A DNA stretch of 64,000 nt from Chroococcidiopsis sp. CCMEE 29 (GCF_023558375.1 NZ_CP083761.1:5411001-5475000); one strand, 5' to 3'; positions 9,463 to 18,197 are shown, counted from the first letter of the stretch. The notes: a model not told the origin generated them from the sequence alone. Translations and numbers: made by a program.

Positions 9463-11094
9463 ATGTTGTTGAAATTGCAGAAACAGCTGGGGCTAAAGTT
9501 AGTGTTGGGTGCAGCGATCGCCTTCTTTGTTCTGGGCTTAGTCCTCACCCTCCATCGCTATTACAGCTTTTACGCCTCTTTTGATCAAGGAATCTTTAAC
9601 CAAGTATTTTGGAATAATCTCCACGGTCGATTCTTTCAGAGTTCCCTTTCTTCCAGTCTGTCAACTAACGTCGTCCATAGTGGTGAAGTTCCAGACGTGT
9701 TTTATCGCCGTTTGGGACAGCACTTCACTCCAGCTTTGTTACTCTGGCTACCGCTGTATGCCCTGTTTCCTTATCCAGCCACTCTGACTGTTTTGCAAGT
9801 CACTTTAGTTACTGCAGCGGGATTAGTTCTATATGCCCTGGCGCGACACTATTTAGAACCGCCACTGGCAGCGATGATTACAGTTAGTTATTACGCGGCG
9901 ATCACTGTCATTGGTCCGACGTTATCCAACTTCCACGACATCAGCCAAATTCCGCTGTTTATGTTTGGGCTATTGCTAGCAATGGAAAAGCGCCAGTGGT
10001 GGCTGTTTTGGCTGCTAGCAATTTTCATTTTGGCAGTGCGTGAAGATAGCGGTGTGTCGCTATTTGGTATCGGTTTCTACATGGTTGTGAGCCAACGCTA
10101 TCCCCGAATTGGTCTTGCGGTTTGCAGCCTCAGCTTTGGCTATATGCTGGTTCTAACTAATCTGATCATGCCGCTATTTTCTGAGGATATTTCCCGGCGG
10201 TTTATGATTGAGCAATTTGGGCAGTATGCAGATGGTGATGAAGCTTCTACTCTAGACATTATTTGGGGAATCGTCAGCAATCCTTGGCGCTTGCTGCTCG
10301 AGCTATTTTCACCCTTTTTTGCTACCCTGAAGTATCTTCTGGGTCAATGGTTGCCCTTAGCTTTTGTCCCTGCTGTTTCTCCAACGGCTTGGATAGTGGC
10401 TGGTTTTCCCCTGCTGAAACTGTTTTTGGGTCAGGGCGAGTCTTTGCTTGCAATTACAATTCGCTATGCCATGACTGTAGTTCCGGGGTTATTTTACGGA
10501 GCAATCCTTTGGTGGTCCCAGCATCCCAATGCTTTTAAACCATCTTTTCGGCGCTTTTGGGTAGTTTGCATCTGTATTTCCCTGTTGTTTACTTTCACAG
10601 CCAACCCAAACCGGACTTTGTACTTTTTGATTCCCGATTCTATTCAGCCTTGGGTTTATGTGCCACTAACTAGGCAATGGGAACATGTAGGGCAGATGCG
10701 ATCGCTACTGAATCAGATTCCTCCGAATGCAAGTGTGTCGGCAACAACATATATCGTTCCCCATCTTTCCGGTCGTCGTGAGATTGTTCGGTTGCCTGCA
10801 TTGCAACTACGCAATGATGCTAGGGAAATAGTGAACGTAGAGTATGTGATCGCTGACCTGTGGCATCTGCAGCAGTATCAAGTCGCCTTCAAGCATGATC
10901 GGTGGCTATTACAGGACAACGTGACTTTAATCGACCAGCTATTTAGTAAAGGAGAATACGGAATTGTTGGCTTTCAAGATGGCGTAATTTTAATGCACAA
11001 AGGCGTAACTTCTATTCCTGAAGTAACTGCTTCCTGGTTGACGTTCCATCGCGAACTGGAGCCACTTTTGAAGCAACGAGAGAGTAGGGAGTAG
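9463..11094 (+). CDS. DUF2079 polytopic membrane protein
   Basis: 543 residues from the ATG at 9463 (a GTG lies one codon earlier). About ten hydrophobic segments. DUF2079 features: an RYYSFYASFDQGIFNQVFWN region near residues 30-50, HFTPALLLWLPLYALFP, SNFHDISQIPLFMFGLLLA and REDSGVSLFGIG. The N-terminal half resembles GT-C-fold membrane glycosyltransferases; the C-terminal soluble part has VSATTYIVPHLSGR. It probably uses a lipid-linked sugar, but this is inferred from the fold only. The GT4 gene 200 bp downstream is on the same strand. Confidence 0.8.
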   Translation: MLLKLQKQLGLKLVLGAAIAFFVLGLVLTLHRYYSFYASFDQGIFNQVFWNNLHGRFFQSSLSSSLSTNVVHSGEVPDVFYRRLGQHFTPALLLWLPLYALFPYPATLTVLQVTLVTAAGLVLYALARHYLEPPLAAMITVSYYAAITVIGPTLSNFHDISQIPLFMFGLLLAMEKRQWWLFWLLAIFILAVREDSGVSLFGIGFYMVVSQRYPRIGLAVCSLSFGYMLVLTNLIMPLFSEDISRRFMIEQFGQYADGDEASTLDIIWGIVSNPWRLLLELFSPFFATLKYLLGQWLPLAFVPAVSPTAWIVAGFPLLKLFLGQGESLLAITIRYAMTVVPGLFYGAILWWSQHPNAFKPSFRRFWVVCICISLLFTFTANPNRTLYFLIPDSIQPWVYVPLTRQWEHVGQMRSLLNQIPPNASVSATTYIVPHLSGRREIVRLPALQLRNDAREIVNVEYVIADLWHLQQYQVAFKHDRWLLQDNVTLIDQLFSKGEYGIVGFQDGVILMHKGVTSIPEVTASWLTFHRELEPLLKQRESRE

Positions 11095-11156
11095 GGACGG
11101 GTCGATCAGACATAACTGATAGTAAACAGATAATTCAGTCAAACCCGTCCGTACCC
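11094..11156. repeat. Dispersed imperfect inverted repeat, copy 1
   Basis: Begins GGGACGGGT and ends AAACCCGTCCGTACCC, with CAGATAATTCAGTCAAACCC inside. Similar sequences at 40344-40403 and 51493-51553 share the GC-rich ends and the CAGATAATT...GTCAAACCCG part with this copy. It resembles a small non-autonomous repeat family. Confidence 0.6.
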
Positions 11157-11295
11157 TTTGTTTCCTAACATGTATATTTTAGTACTATTAAAATATATTA
11201 ATATTTAAGTAGTTATACCAGTTGAATTTCCAAATTTATATCCTTAGATAGATCTAATTGTGTAGAGAAATGTAAAGTCTTGGGGATTGGGGCTG

Positions 11296-12486
11296 ATGAA
11301 GATTCTAGTGCTGACTTGGGAGTTTCCGCCTCGGATTGTGGGTGGCATAGCGCGCCATGTAGGGGAGTTGTATCCTGAGCTAGTAAAGCTGGGGCATGAA
11401 GTTCACCTAATTACGGTGGAGTTTGGGCAAGCGCCGATGTATGAGGTAGTCGATGGGGTGCAGGTGCATCGAGTACCAGTTGCTGCGAGTAACGACTTTT
11501 TCCACTGGATAGTGAACTTGAATGAGAGCATAGGTTACCACGGAGCCAAGCTAATTTTGGAAGAGGGTCCGTTTGACATTATTCATGCTCATGATTGGCT
11601 AGTAGGAGATGCAGCGATCGCGCTCAAGCACAACTTCAAGGTGCCAATGATTGCCACGTTCCACGCTACCGAATTTGGTCGCTATAACGGTATTTACAAC
11701 GACAACCATCGCTACATCAATGGCAAAGAGAATCTTCTGGCTTATAACGCTTGGCGAGTTATTGTTTGTACTGACTATATGCGGCGCGAGGTGGAACGGG
11801 CGCTAGCAACCCCTTGGGACAAAATTGACGTAATTTATAACGGGATTCGACCGGAGAAGAAAAAGCACCAAATTGACTTTGACTATTGGAACTTCCGCCG
11901 CCTGTTTGCTAAGGATGGCGAGAAGATAGTTTACTATGTCGGTCGCATGACCTACGAGAAGGGTATTTCAGTGTTACTGAATGCAGCTCCCAAGGTACTG
12001 TGGGAAATGGGAGGTGATACCAAGTTTGTCTTTGTCGGTGGCGGCAATACTGACCATCTGAAGCGTCAAGCGTGGGACTTGGGCATTTGGGACAAATGCT
12101 ATTTCACTGGCTTTATGTCCGATGAACCCCTGGATAAGTTCCAAACCGTTGCTGATTGTGCCGTTTTCCCCAGTCTTTACGAGCCCTTTGGCATTGTAGC
12201 TCTGGAAAGTTTTGCTGCTCGTGTCCCGGTCGTAGTTTCAGATACAGGCGGTTTTCCAGAAGTCGTGCAACACACCAAGACAGGGGTGGTTACCTGGACT
12301 AACAATGCAGATTCTCTCGCTTGGGGAATTCTGGAAGTATTGAAAAATCCGGGTTATCGGCAGTGGTTGATAGATAATGCTTATGAAGATTTGGAACGCC
12401 GCTTTAGCTGGCCTAAGTTAGCAAAGCAAACTGAGGCAGTTTATCAACGGGTGGTGCAAGAGCGATCGCAAATTATGTGGTTGTAA
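11296..12486 (+). CDS. GT4 glycosyltransferase, glycogen-synthase-like
   Basis: 396 residues from the ATG at 11296; a Met three codons earlier (11287) is possible. GT-B fold features: TWEFPPRIVGGIARHVGEL near the N-terminus, DIIHAHDWLVGDAA, then GRMTYEKGISVLLNAAPKV, VGGGNTDHL, and the catalytic-donor site FPSLYEPFGIVALESFAARV. This places it in GT4 among the cyanobacterial proteins often labelled glycosyltransferase/glycogen synthase. It transfers a sugar from a nucleotide sugar in the cytosol; donor and acceptor are not evident. It is convergent with psbA across a terminator. Confidence 0.85.
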   Translation: MKILVLTWEFPPRIVGGIARHVGELYPELVKLGHEVHLITVEFGQAPMYEVVDGVQVHRVPVAASNDFFHWIVNLNESIGYHGAKLILEEGPFDIIHAHDWLVGDAAIALKHNFKVPMIATFHATEFGRYNGIYNDNHRYINGKENLLAYNAWRVIVCTDYMRREVERALATPWDKIDVIYNGIRPEKKKHQIDFDYWNFRRLFAKDGEKIVYYVGRMTYEKGISVLLNAAPKVLWEMGGDTKFVFVGGGNTDHLKRQAWDLGIWDKCYFTGFMSDEPLDKFQTVADCAVFPSLYEPFGIVALESFAARVPVVVSDTGGFPEVVQHTKTGVVTWTNNADSLAWGILEVLKNPGYRQWLIDNAYEDLERRFSWPKLAKQTEAVYQRVVQERSQIMWL

Positions 12487-12549
12487 ATAGCAGGGAGAGA
12501 GGCAAGTAAAAGAAACAACCTCAATCTCCCGACGCCTACTCCCTATGAC

Positions 12550-12584
12550 ACTAAAAAGCGCCCCCCGCAGGAAGCGCTTTTAGT
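12550..12584. terminator. Bidirectional terminator between GT4 gene and psbA
   Basis: ACTAAAAAGCGC and GCGCTTTTAGT form a stem with a 9-12 nt loop. Flanking A- and T-rich arms let it work on either strand, which suits the convergent genes around it. Confidence 0.75.
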
Positions 12585-12601
12585 TTAGCTAAAGTTTAAG
12601 A

Positions 12602-13684
12602 TTAGCCATGAATAGCGGGAGCAGACAAAGCAACAGGAGTAGCCTCAGCCGCCGCCAAATCGAGTGGGAAGTTGTGAGCATTGCGCTCGTGCATCACTTC
12701 CATCCCCAGATTAGCCCGGTTCAACACATCTGCCCAGGTGTTCACGACTCGCCCTTGGGAGTCTAGTACTGACTGGTTGAAGTTGAAGCCGTTGAGGTTG
12801 AACGCCATTGTGCTGATGCCCAATGATGTAAACCAAATGCCCACCACTGGCCACGCTGCTAGGAAGAAGTGCAACGCACGGCTGTTGTTGAACGAAGCGT
12901 ATTGGAAGATCAACCGACCAAAGTAACCGTGAGCGGCAACAATATTGTAGGTCTCTTCTTCTTGTCCGAATTTGTAGCCGTAGTTTTGGCTCTCACTTTC
13001 GGTTGTTTCCCGCACCAAGCTTGATGTCACCAGTGAACCGTGCATCGCACTGAATAGCGCTCCACCGAATACTCCGGCTACACCCAGTTGGTGGAATGGG
13101 TGCATCAGGATGTTGTGCTCTGCTTGGAACACTAACATGAAGTTAAAGGTGCCAGAGATCCCCAGGGGCATGCCATCACTGAAGGAACCTTGTCCCAACG
13201 GGTAGATCAGGAATACCGCCGTTGCTGCTGCGACTGGAGCTGAGTAAGCTACTGCAATCCATGGACGCATCCCCAACCGGTAGGATAGTTCCCACTCTCT
13301 TCCCATGTAGCAGAATACGCCAATCAGGAAGTGGAAGATTACTAGCTGGTATGGTCCGCCGTTGTACAGCCACTCATCTAATGATGCTGCTTCCCAGATC
13401 GGGTAGAAGTGTAAGCCGATCGCGTTGGAAGAAGGAACTACTGCTCCACTGATGATGTTGTTGCCGTAGATCAATGAGCCTGCTACTGGCTCGCGGATGC
13501 CGTCGATGTCTACGGGGGGGGCGGCGATGAAGGCGATGATGAAGCAAACGGTTGCTGCTAGCAATGTTGGGATCATCAATACGCCGAACCAGCCGATGTA
13601 TAGCCGGTTGTCTGTGCTGGTGATCCAGTTGCAGAACCGTTCCCATACATTGGCGCTTTCGCGTCTTTGTAATGTTGTTGTCAT
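12602..13684 (-). CDS. psbA: Photosystem II D1 protein, Glu130 (high-light) form
   Basis: 360 residues, the standard D1 length. D1 is the thylakoid reaction-centre subunit that carries Tyr-Z and most ligands of the Mn4CaO5 cluster. Visible: His118, Tyr161 (LIYPLGQG), Asp170, Ser264 in the QB pocket ([14 protein letters not shown]), His332/Glu333/His337 ([10 protein letters not shown]), Asp342 and the CtpA cut site after Ala344, with a 16-residue extension ending APAIHG. Position 130 is Glu (MGREWELSY); Glu130 is the form usually linked to high-light D1 isoforms, Gln130 to the low-light form. A monocistronic gene with a terminator behind it. Confidence 0.99.
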   Translation of the reverse strand: MTTTLQRRESANVWERFCNWITSTDNRLYIGWFGVLMIPTLLAATVCFIIAFIAAPPVDIDGIREPVAGSLIYGNNIISGAVVPSSNAIGLHFYPIWEAASLDEWLYNGGPYQLVIFHFLIGVFCYMGREWELSYRLGMRPWIAVAYSAPVAAATAVFLIYPLGQGSFSDGMPLGISGTFNFMLVFQAEHNILMHPFHQLGVAGVFGGALFSAMHGSLVTSSLVRETTESESQNYGYKFGQEEETYNIVAAHGYFGRLIFQYASFNNSRALHFFLAAWPVVGIWFTSLGISTMAFNLNGFNFNQSVLDSQGRVVNTWADVLNRANLGMEVMHERNAHNFPLDLAAAEATPVALSAPAIHG

Positions 13685-13753
13685 TGTTCGTATGAGTGCT
13701 TGAATGTATCTCTACATAATTTAAGGATAGGTTATTTACCTACCTATATTCAA

Positions 13754-13782
13754 AGATTAGCTGTATTATTTATTTTTGTAAA
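13754..13782 (-). promoter_or_regulatory. Candidate psbA promoter
   Basis: On the reverse strand TTTACA (13782-13777) and TAATCT (13759-13754) are separated by 17 bp, a good fit to a sigma-70-type promoter. This gives a 5' leader of roughly 65 nt before the D1 start at 13684. Confidence 0.45.
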
Positions 13783-13846
13783 GAGGTTTTTAAGTTTTTT
13801 TATTGTCCTACCCAATAAACTTAGGTTTCGCGATCGCTCCTAACCT

Positions 13847-14812
13847 ATGTCCCAGCTTGTTACCTACAGCCCTGCTTACACGCTCGTACCCACTTACGAG
13901 TGCTTCAATCGCTGTACCTATTGCAACTTTCGGGCTGAGCCTGGCAAAAGTTCCTGGATAACGCTATCAACAGCAGAAACTTTGCTGAAAGAATTACAGA
14001 GCCGAGGTGTGTGTGAAATCCTCATTTTGAGCGGTGAGGTGCATCCGCACTCATCACGGCGTCAAGTATGGTTCCAGTTGATTTATGAATTGTGTGAACT
14101 GGCTCTCTCAATGGGGTTTTTACCACACACGAATGTAGGACCGCTAAGTTTTGTCGAAATGCAACAGCTGAAAATGGTTAATGTGTCGATGGGGCTGATG
14201 CTGGAGCAACTGACACCCCAATTGTTGAAAACAGTTCATCGCCAAGCGCCTAGTAAAGTACCCCAAGTGCGGTTGCAACAACTAACTTGGGCAGGGGAAT
14301 TGCAAATTCCATTTACGACTGGGTTACTTCTGGGGATTGGAGAGACGCAAAATGATTGGTGGGAAACGTTGGAGGCGATCGCACATATTCACGAACAGTG
14401 GGGTCACATTCAAGAAGTAATCCTGCAACCCCATAGTCCAGGCAGCAACCAAACTTGGGACGCGCCAGCTTTTGATCCGCATCAGCTACCGCAGGTAGTA
14501 GCATCTGCCCGTAAGATTCTACCGCCGGAGATTACTCTGCAAATTCCACCTAATTTAGTCCAAGACCCCGATTGGTTACTCGCTTGTTTAGCAGCAGGCG
14601 CAAGGGATTTAGGCGGAATTGGACCAAAAGATGAAGTGAATCCCGATTATCCTCATCCCCATTCCCAAAGATTGGCAAAAATTTTAGAACCTGCTGGTTG
14701 GCAGCTAGTGCCGCGCTTGCCAGTTTATCCGCCGTACTACAACTGGTTGCCAGAGCGATTGCAGAGTGCTATTAATCCCTCAGCATCACCCCACTTCCAA
14801 ATTTTGCGCTAA
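13847..14812 (+). CDS. cofG: CofG subunit of FO (deazariboflavin) synthase
   Basis: 321 residues; a radical-SAM enzyme. The cluster motif CFNRCTYC (CxxxCxxC) is near residue 20, in the context TLVPTYECFNRCTYCNFR. Further CofG features are LSGEVHP, the LEQLTP segment, and TGLLLGIGETQ. With CofH it makes 7,8-didemethyl-8-hydroxy-5-deazariboflavin (FO), the chromophore used by cyanobacterial photolyases. The cofH partner is not in this window, which is common in cyanobacteria. Upstream, psbA is divergent. Confidence 0.93.
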   Translation: MSQLVTYSPAYTLVPTYECFNRCTYCNFRAEPGKSSWITLSTAETLLKELQSRGVCEILILSGEVHPHSSRRQVWFQLIYELCELALSMGFLPHTNVGPLSFVEMQQLKMVNVSMGLMLEQLTPQLLKTVHRQAPSKVPQVRLQQLTWAGELQIPFTTGLLLGIGETQNDWWETLEAIAHIHEQWGHIQEVILQPHSPGSNQTWDAPAFDPHQLPQVVASARKILPPEITLQIPPNLVQDPDWLLACLAAGARDLGGIGPKDEVNPDYPHPHSQRLAKILEPAGWQLVPRLPVYPPYYNWLPERLQSAINPSASPHFQILR

Positions 14813-15690
14813 CTTTCTTTAGAAGTAGCCTCTAAGCCGCGGTTTGACGTGCTATCAATGGTTACCAAAGGTGGCAGATGATTATGGCTAATTTTAGAGC
14901 TAAAATTATTGCAGATTTTAGAAATTTTTATCTTAAAGATTTGAATAAGATTCTCTAAAGTTTAAATTAAGATTGGATGAAGTTTTGATATAGTCTTGAC
15001 AACGCCTTCGAAAGTTTCAGTAATATTACCTAATACAGGACAAACCCTGGTGTGGTGTGAGCAAATTTCCCTTTAAATTCATCTCCTGCAAGTTTCAGGA
15101 GTTAGGGTAATCTATGTAACGTTAGCAATTTTCTCCATAAAACTTCAACTTTTTTTGAATTTTTTTTTCAAACTAAAATTTAGAAACTCAAATATGAGAG
15201 ACTAATTTAATGAATACAAAGCTTAAGAATTTAGGTGCATCTTGAGAATTTAGACTGAAACCCTCTGAGTAGAGGGACATGGAGGCACAGGACGCAGGAA
15301 CGCAGAGATATTCACCTGTTACTCGGCAGATTCCCGCATCTTCCCTCTCTGTGTCACTTGCATGCTGTGTTTAATCCGGTCAGGCTACTTAGCTCTTCCA
15401 ACAGCGTTCCTATCGTCCTATACCTCTTGATGCTAGTTTAAGCAGATATTAACTTAGTCTAATAAGTTAGCAAAGCTTTTGAAATTCCTGAACTTCAAAT
15501 GGCTGAACGCTCTGCTTGATTTCACTTATACCTGCTACATCAAGAATATTGTGTTCAGGATGGACAGAAAGCTGTGTTTTTCAAATGAATCCATTTTGAA
15601 TTTTGGATTATTAGGTTAGGTGACTCGCGATTTACGAAGTCTTGCATTCGTGCACCAACTAAGCTCAATTCAATAAAGTGTCTTTGTACT
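14813..15690. other. Gene-free stretch with weak hairpins
   Basis: No credible coding frame in 878 bp. It is AT-rich in the first half. A perfect CTCCTG/CAGGAG hairpin sits at 15083-15101 without a T-tract. Around 15281-15356 there is a dispersed-repeat-like patch (ACGCAGGAACGCAGAG ... CTCTGTGTCA). Some of the long leader before the response regulator may be regulatory, but nothing specific is recognisable. Confidence 0.4.
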
Positions 15691-16335
15691 ATGGTGTTAC
15701 AAATTCTTGTTGTGGATGACGATCCAGCAGTTCGTCTGTCAGCTACTGATTGTCTAGAGATATCTGGTTACTCAGTCATTCCAGCTGAGAACGGTAAAGA
15801 GGCGCTGAAGATGATTGAGGAGTACCAACCTCATCTTATGGTTACTGATATCACCATGGATCATATGGATGGCTATCAACTCATTCGGTGGGTGCGTCAG
15901 CGTCCAGCATTTCGTCTAATGCCTATAGTTTGTTTGACTACTCAGACAGATAGGTATAAGCGAATTCGAGGCTACCAGCTAGGGGGTGATGCGTACTTAT
16001 CCAAGCCCTTTGAGTCAGATGAACTTTGTGCTGTGATTCGCAACTTGCTGGAGCGATCGCAGCTAATCCAATCTGAGTGGCGCTTACGGGCTGAAGATCA
16101 AATTCATAAAAGGATAAAATTTCAGGTAACTTCAACCCGCCAGGAGCTAACCATGCGGGAACAGCAGGTTCTAAACTTACTCGGGGATGGACTATCGAAT
16201 CCCCAAATTGGCGATCACCTGTACCTCAGCCCTCGAACTATCGAAAAGCATGTCAGCACTTTATTGTGTAAAACGGGAACCAGTAACCGAGTAGAACTTG
16301 TTCGCTTTGCGATGGAGCACGATTTGATTGAGTAG
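15691..16335 (+). CDS. NarL/LuxR-type response regulator
   Basis: 214 residues. The receiver domain (about 3-120) starts LVVDDDPAVR and has the phospho-acceptor Asp53 (LMVTDITM), Thr83 and Lys105 (AYLSKPF). The C-terminal LuxR-type helix-turn-helix is at about 150-212: LTMREQQVLNLLGDGLSNPQ, then LSPRTIEKHVSTLL. It should bind DNA as a phospho-activated dimer. No kinase gene is adjacent. It is the last gene before the peptide-export island and on the same strand, so it is a candidate regulator of it, but only by position. Confidence 0.9.
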   Translation: MVLQILVVDDDPAVRLSATDCLEISGYSVIPAENGKEALKMIEEYQPHLMVTDITMDHMDGYQLIRWVRQRPAFRLMPIVCLTTQTDRYKRIRGYQLGGDAYLSKPFESDELCAVIRNLLERSQLIQSEWRLRAEDQIHKRIKFQVTSTRQELTMREQQVLNLLGDGLSNPQIGDHLYLSPRTIEKHVSTLLCKTGTSNRVELVRFAMEHDLIE

Positions 16336-16596
16336 GGGGTGATACTCGTGACCCTCCTGTAAAATACTCCCGTCTGCGAGCCTATGGCTACAGAGCGAGC
16401 TTCTCCTGACCGATTTGTTCAGGTGTTTATCATCTTTCTTGGGCATTTATAAAGACGTGATACTCACCACTTTGAACAAGTAGAAAAAACACTTCGACTT
16501 TAGGTTCGACTTTAGTAGGACGTTGATGATTTTACCCATCAGACAAATCAGTACAGAATGGCTGATGTCAATAATATAGCTATCAACATTTGGTTC

Positions 16597-16620
16597 AAGT
16601 TGCCAAAATGGCAACTTTTT
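16597..16620 (+). terminator. Terminator-like palindrome containing TGCCAAAATGGCA
   Basis: AAGTTGCCA-AAA-TGGCAACTT is a perfect 9-bp inverted repeat followed by a T-tract (TTTTTATTTTT from 16616). It could end transcripts from the response regulator 260 bp upstream. The core 16601-16613 is also one of the TGCCAN3TGGCA palindromes described for the island, so a terminator and an operator role are both possible. Confidence 0.55.
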
Positions 16621-16722
16621 TATTTTTAAATACCTCTTTAACTGTTTCCTACTAGGTAGGAATTGTTCACCTATCTTCAGTTGTCAAGGTCCAGTAGGTT
16701 GGTCAGCATTTCAGCTTTTCTA

Positions 16723-16777
16723 ATGTACCAACTATATAACGTTTATGTACCAACTATATCGTATCCAATGTACCAAC
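16723..16777 (+). promoter_or_regulatory. Three phased ATGTACCAAC direct repeats
   Basis: ATGTACCAAC occurs exactly at 16723-16732, 16745-16754 and 16768-16777. Spacing is 22 and 23 bp, close to two helical turns. The first two copies continue as TATAT. Phased identical decamers in a gene-free region suggest a binding array for a DNA-binding protein upstream of the next transcript. No known regulator is assigned. Confidence 0.5.
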
Positions 16778-16788
16778 ATTATCACGCC

Positions 16789-16823
16789 CCCCTTAGGAAA
16801 ATACTAGTCTGTTTTCCTAGGGG
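16789..16823. other. Strong hairpin downstream of the decamer array
   Basis: CCCCTTAGGAAAA pairs with TTTTCCTAGGGG around a 10-nt loop, with one bulged T. It lies 11 bp after the third ATGTACCAAC copy. It could be an operator, a transcript terminator or the end of a former mobile element. Confidence 0.4.
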
Positions 16824-17082
16824 CTGACCGTGCTTTTATCCCGTCGCCTCGCTATAGAGGAGCGGGGCTTCCACCAGGGGATAGCTAAATTTTGGTAGGG
16901 ATTGCAGTGGTTCAACTGCTCTACATCCATGACTTGGAAAGGATTATCGCTCGTAGCAGATGGATTGACCGGCTGCTATATCTGATAAATTTGCCTCTTC
17001 TACAAGGGTAGAGGAGCCAGGAACAGAGGAGAGTGTACGTATAGCAGTCTTTTCCGAGAGCAGAGTTGCTCTTGGCTTTTTT
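16824..17082 (+). ncRNA. Candidate structured non-coding RNA upstream of cassette A
   Basis: No coding frame here is convincing, yet the stretch is rich in short stems: CTCTTCTAC/GTAGAGGAG around 17000, the pair CAGTGGTT/AACTGCTC near 16905-16923, and a final stem with T-tract at 17054-17082. The opening GTCGCCTCGC...GAGGAGCGGGGCTTCC also resembles the structured 3' ends of IS200/IS605-type elements, so a transposon-end relic is an alternative. A promoter is not certain. Confidence 0.25.
17054..17082 (+). terminator. Rho-independent terminator in the gap before cassette A
   Basis: CCGAGAGCA and TGCTCTTGG form a 9-bp stem (one G-U pair) with a 4-nt loop, followed by C and six T. No annotated gene ends within 700 bp upstream, so it implies a separate short transcript. 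Confidence 0.55.
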
Positions 17083-17179
17083 ACGGCAGAACATAACTGG
17101 GTGTGAACCCTCGAAAATAATTCTGCCGCTGCTGCCGCTTGCCTCAATCTCGATTGGAAAACTTCAAGAGCGGATGTTG

Positions 17180-17221
17180 TACTAAACTTAATAATATAAA
17201 AAAATATTTTACTAAACTTAA
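17180..17221 (+). promoter_or_regulatory. Direct repeat TACTAAACTTAA x2 before the first peptide gene
   Basis: TACTAAACTTAA occurs at 17180-17191 and 17210-17221, 30 bp apart, with an AT-only spacer. The pair lies 149-190 bp before the first peptide start. Position and AT content fit a promoter/operator region for cassette A. Confidence 0.4.
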
Positions 17222-17369
17222 CAGGCTAAAGAGAGGAAGTATCCCTAGGGAGTTTACCTAGTTTTTGGGGGTACATCCGACTGGATTTAACTGCCAATTT
17301 TCGTAACTTTAAGTTGTAGCTGGAATACAGCAGCTAAAACATAGTTACACGTAAGAGAGGTTTAACAAC

Positions 17370-17639
17370 ATGTCACACGAATTATTCATGGATTTATCTG
17401 AGGAGCAGCAGGAGCTTATCTCTGGCGGGGGCGAACTCGAGACGCTTGAAGAGTTAGATTACACTAACTTCGAGTATCAAGTTGTGGATCTCCAAAAGGA
17501 TATCGGTTCAGGTATAGACGGCTCCAACATTCGCAAGAGATTAAGGACTAACTTTGTTTTCACCGAAGCTTATGAAGATCTCGATCTAACCTTCGAGCCT
17601 CCAACAGCAGCGTACGGTGGCAATGGCGGTAATGGGTGA
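17370..17639 (+). CDS. Double-glycine precursor peptide A1 (CTB bacteriocin-like)
   Basis: 89 residues from an ATG preceded by AGAGAGG. The leader is MSHELFMDLSEEQQELISGG, a classic double-glycine leader (Leu/Glu pattern, then Gly-Gly at 19-20) of the kind cut by C39 peptidases. The ELSEEQQELxxGG form matches what I recall as the cyanobacterial CTB family of bacteriocin-like peptides. The body is acidic in its first half (LETLEELDYTNFEYQ), contains a basic patch (IRKRLR) and ends in Gly/Asn (YGGNGGNG). No Cys is present, so no lanthionine or disulfide. Near-identical to A2 (three residue differences: E4D, D50N, N53Y). Activity is unknown. Confidence 0.8.
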   Translation: MSHELFMDLSEEQQELISGGGELETLEELDYTNFEYQVVDLQKDIGSGIDGSNIRKRLRTNFVFTEAYEDLDLTFEPPTAAYGGNGGNG

Positions 17640-17702
17640 GCTTTAGGCGGAGTCCTGAGGTTGGCTAATTAATTCAACCAACGGCACAAACTCTCCTAAA
17701 AC

Positions 17703-17802
17703 GAATTCCAGAGCTTCCCGAGGAGTTTTCACTTTGCATGAGCTGATTTTCTGGCTCGATGCCTAAGTAAAAACGGAGTGAGGGAGTCAAACTCTGGAAT
17801 TC
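17703..17802 (+). other. Conserved ~100-nt structured intergenic element, copy 1
   Basis: The ends GAATTCCAGAG and CTCTGGAATTC are perfectly complementary (11 bp). Inside, GTTTTCACTTTGCATGAGC pairs with GCTCGATGCCTAAGTAAAAAC to form a long hairpin with loop TGATTTTCTG. Copies 2 (18261-18360) and 3 (31878-31975) keep both stems. It lies 63 bp after the A1 stop codon. It may be an RNA element (transcript stabiliser or attenuator) or a mobile repeat. Confidence 0.6.
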
Positions 17803-17803
17803 T

Positions 17804-17839
17804 CAAGAAGATTCCAGTGAAGGTAGTGGAATCTTCTTG
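17804..17839 (+). other. Perfect 13-bp hairpin; loop inverted relative to copy 2
   Basis: CAAGAAGATTCCA and TGGAATCTTCTTG enclose the loop GTGAAGGTAG. No T-tract follows. The matching hairpin at 18362-18397 has the loop in reverse-complement orientation. Confidence 0.7.
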
Positions 17840-17927
17840 GCACCTCTAGAATCACTAACTCAGCAGTATGAACTGTCCTAAAACAGAATTATCTCGCTCC
17901 GACTTAACCTAAGAGAGGTTTAATGCA

Positions 17928-18197
17928 ATGTCACACGACTTATTCATGGATTTGTCTGAGGAGCAGCAGGAGCTTATCTCTGGCGGGGGCGAACTCGAGA
18001 CGCTTGAAGAGTTAGATTACACTAACTTCGAATATCAAGTTGTGGATCTCCAAAAGGATATCGGTTCAGGTATAAATGGCTCTTACATTCGCAAGAGATT
18101 AAGGACTAACTTTGTTTTCACCGAAGCTTATGAAGATCTCGATCTAACCTTCGAGCCTCCAACAGCAGCGTACGGTGGCAATGGCGGTAATGGGTGA
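17928..18197 (+). CDS. Double-glycine precursor peptide A2 (CTB bacteriocin-like)
   Basis: 89 residues, differing from A1 at positions 4 (Asp), 50 (Asn) and 53 (Tyr). Leader and Gly-Gly site are as in A1. It arose by a direct tandem duplication of about 493 bp (17353-17845 and 17911-18403, offset exactly 558 bp) that copied the ribosome-binding site, the gene and the structured 3' element. AAGAGAGG lies 9 bases before the start. Probably exported by the PCAT/HlyD pair downstream. Confidence 0.8.
   Translation: MSHDLFMDLSEEQQELISGGGELETLEELDYTNFEYQVVDLQKDIGSGINGSYIRKRLRTNFVFTEAYEDLDLTFEPPTAAYGGNGGNG

Noticed and set aside
14821-14880. Near-match TTACCAAAGGTGGCA after cofG
   Set aside because: Spacing is four bases and one arm is imperfect, so it does not meet the palindrome form.
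16600-16614. First thought of as only a terminator
   Set aside because: Kept as terminator-like, but the identical palindrome at 31033-31045 has no T-tract, so a pure terminator reading is not sufficient.
16944-17147. Open frame of 67 codons on the reverse strand (Ala-rich start)
   Set aside because: No ribosome-binding site, low-complexity start, and it crosses the strong hairpin/terminator at 17054-17082. It looks like a chance frame in a structured region.
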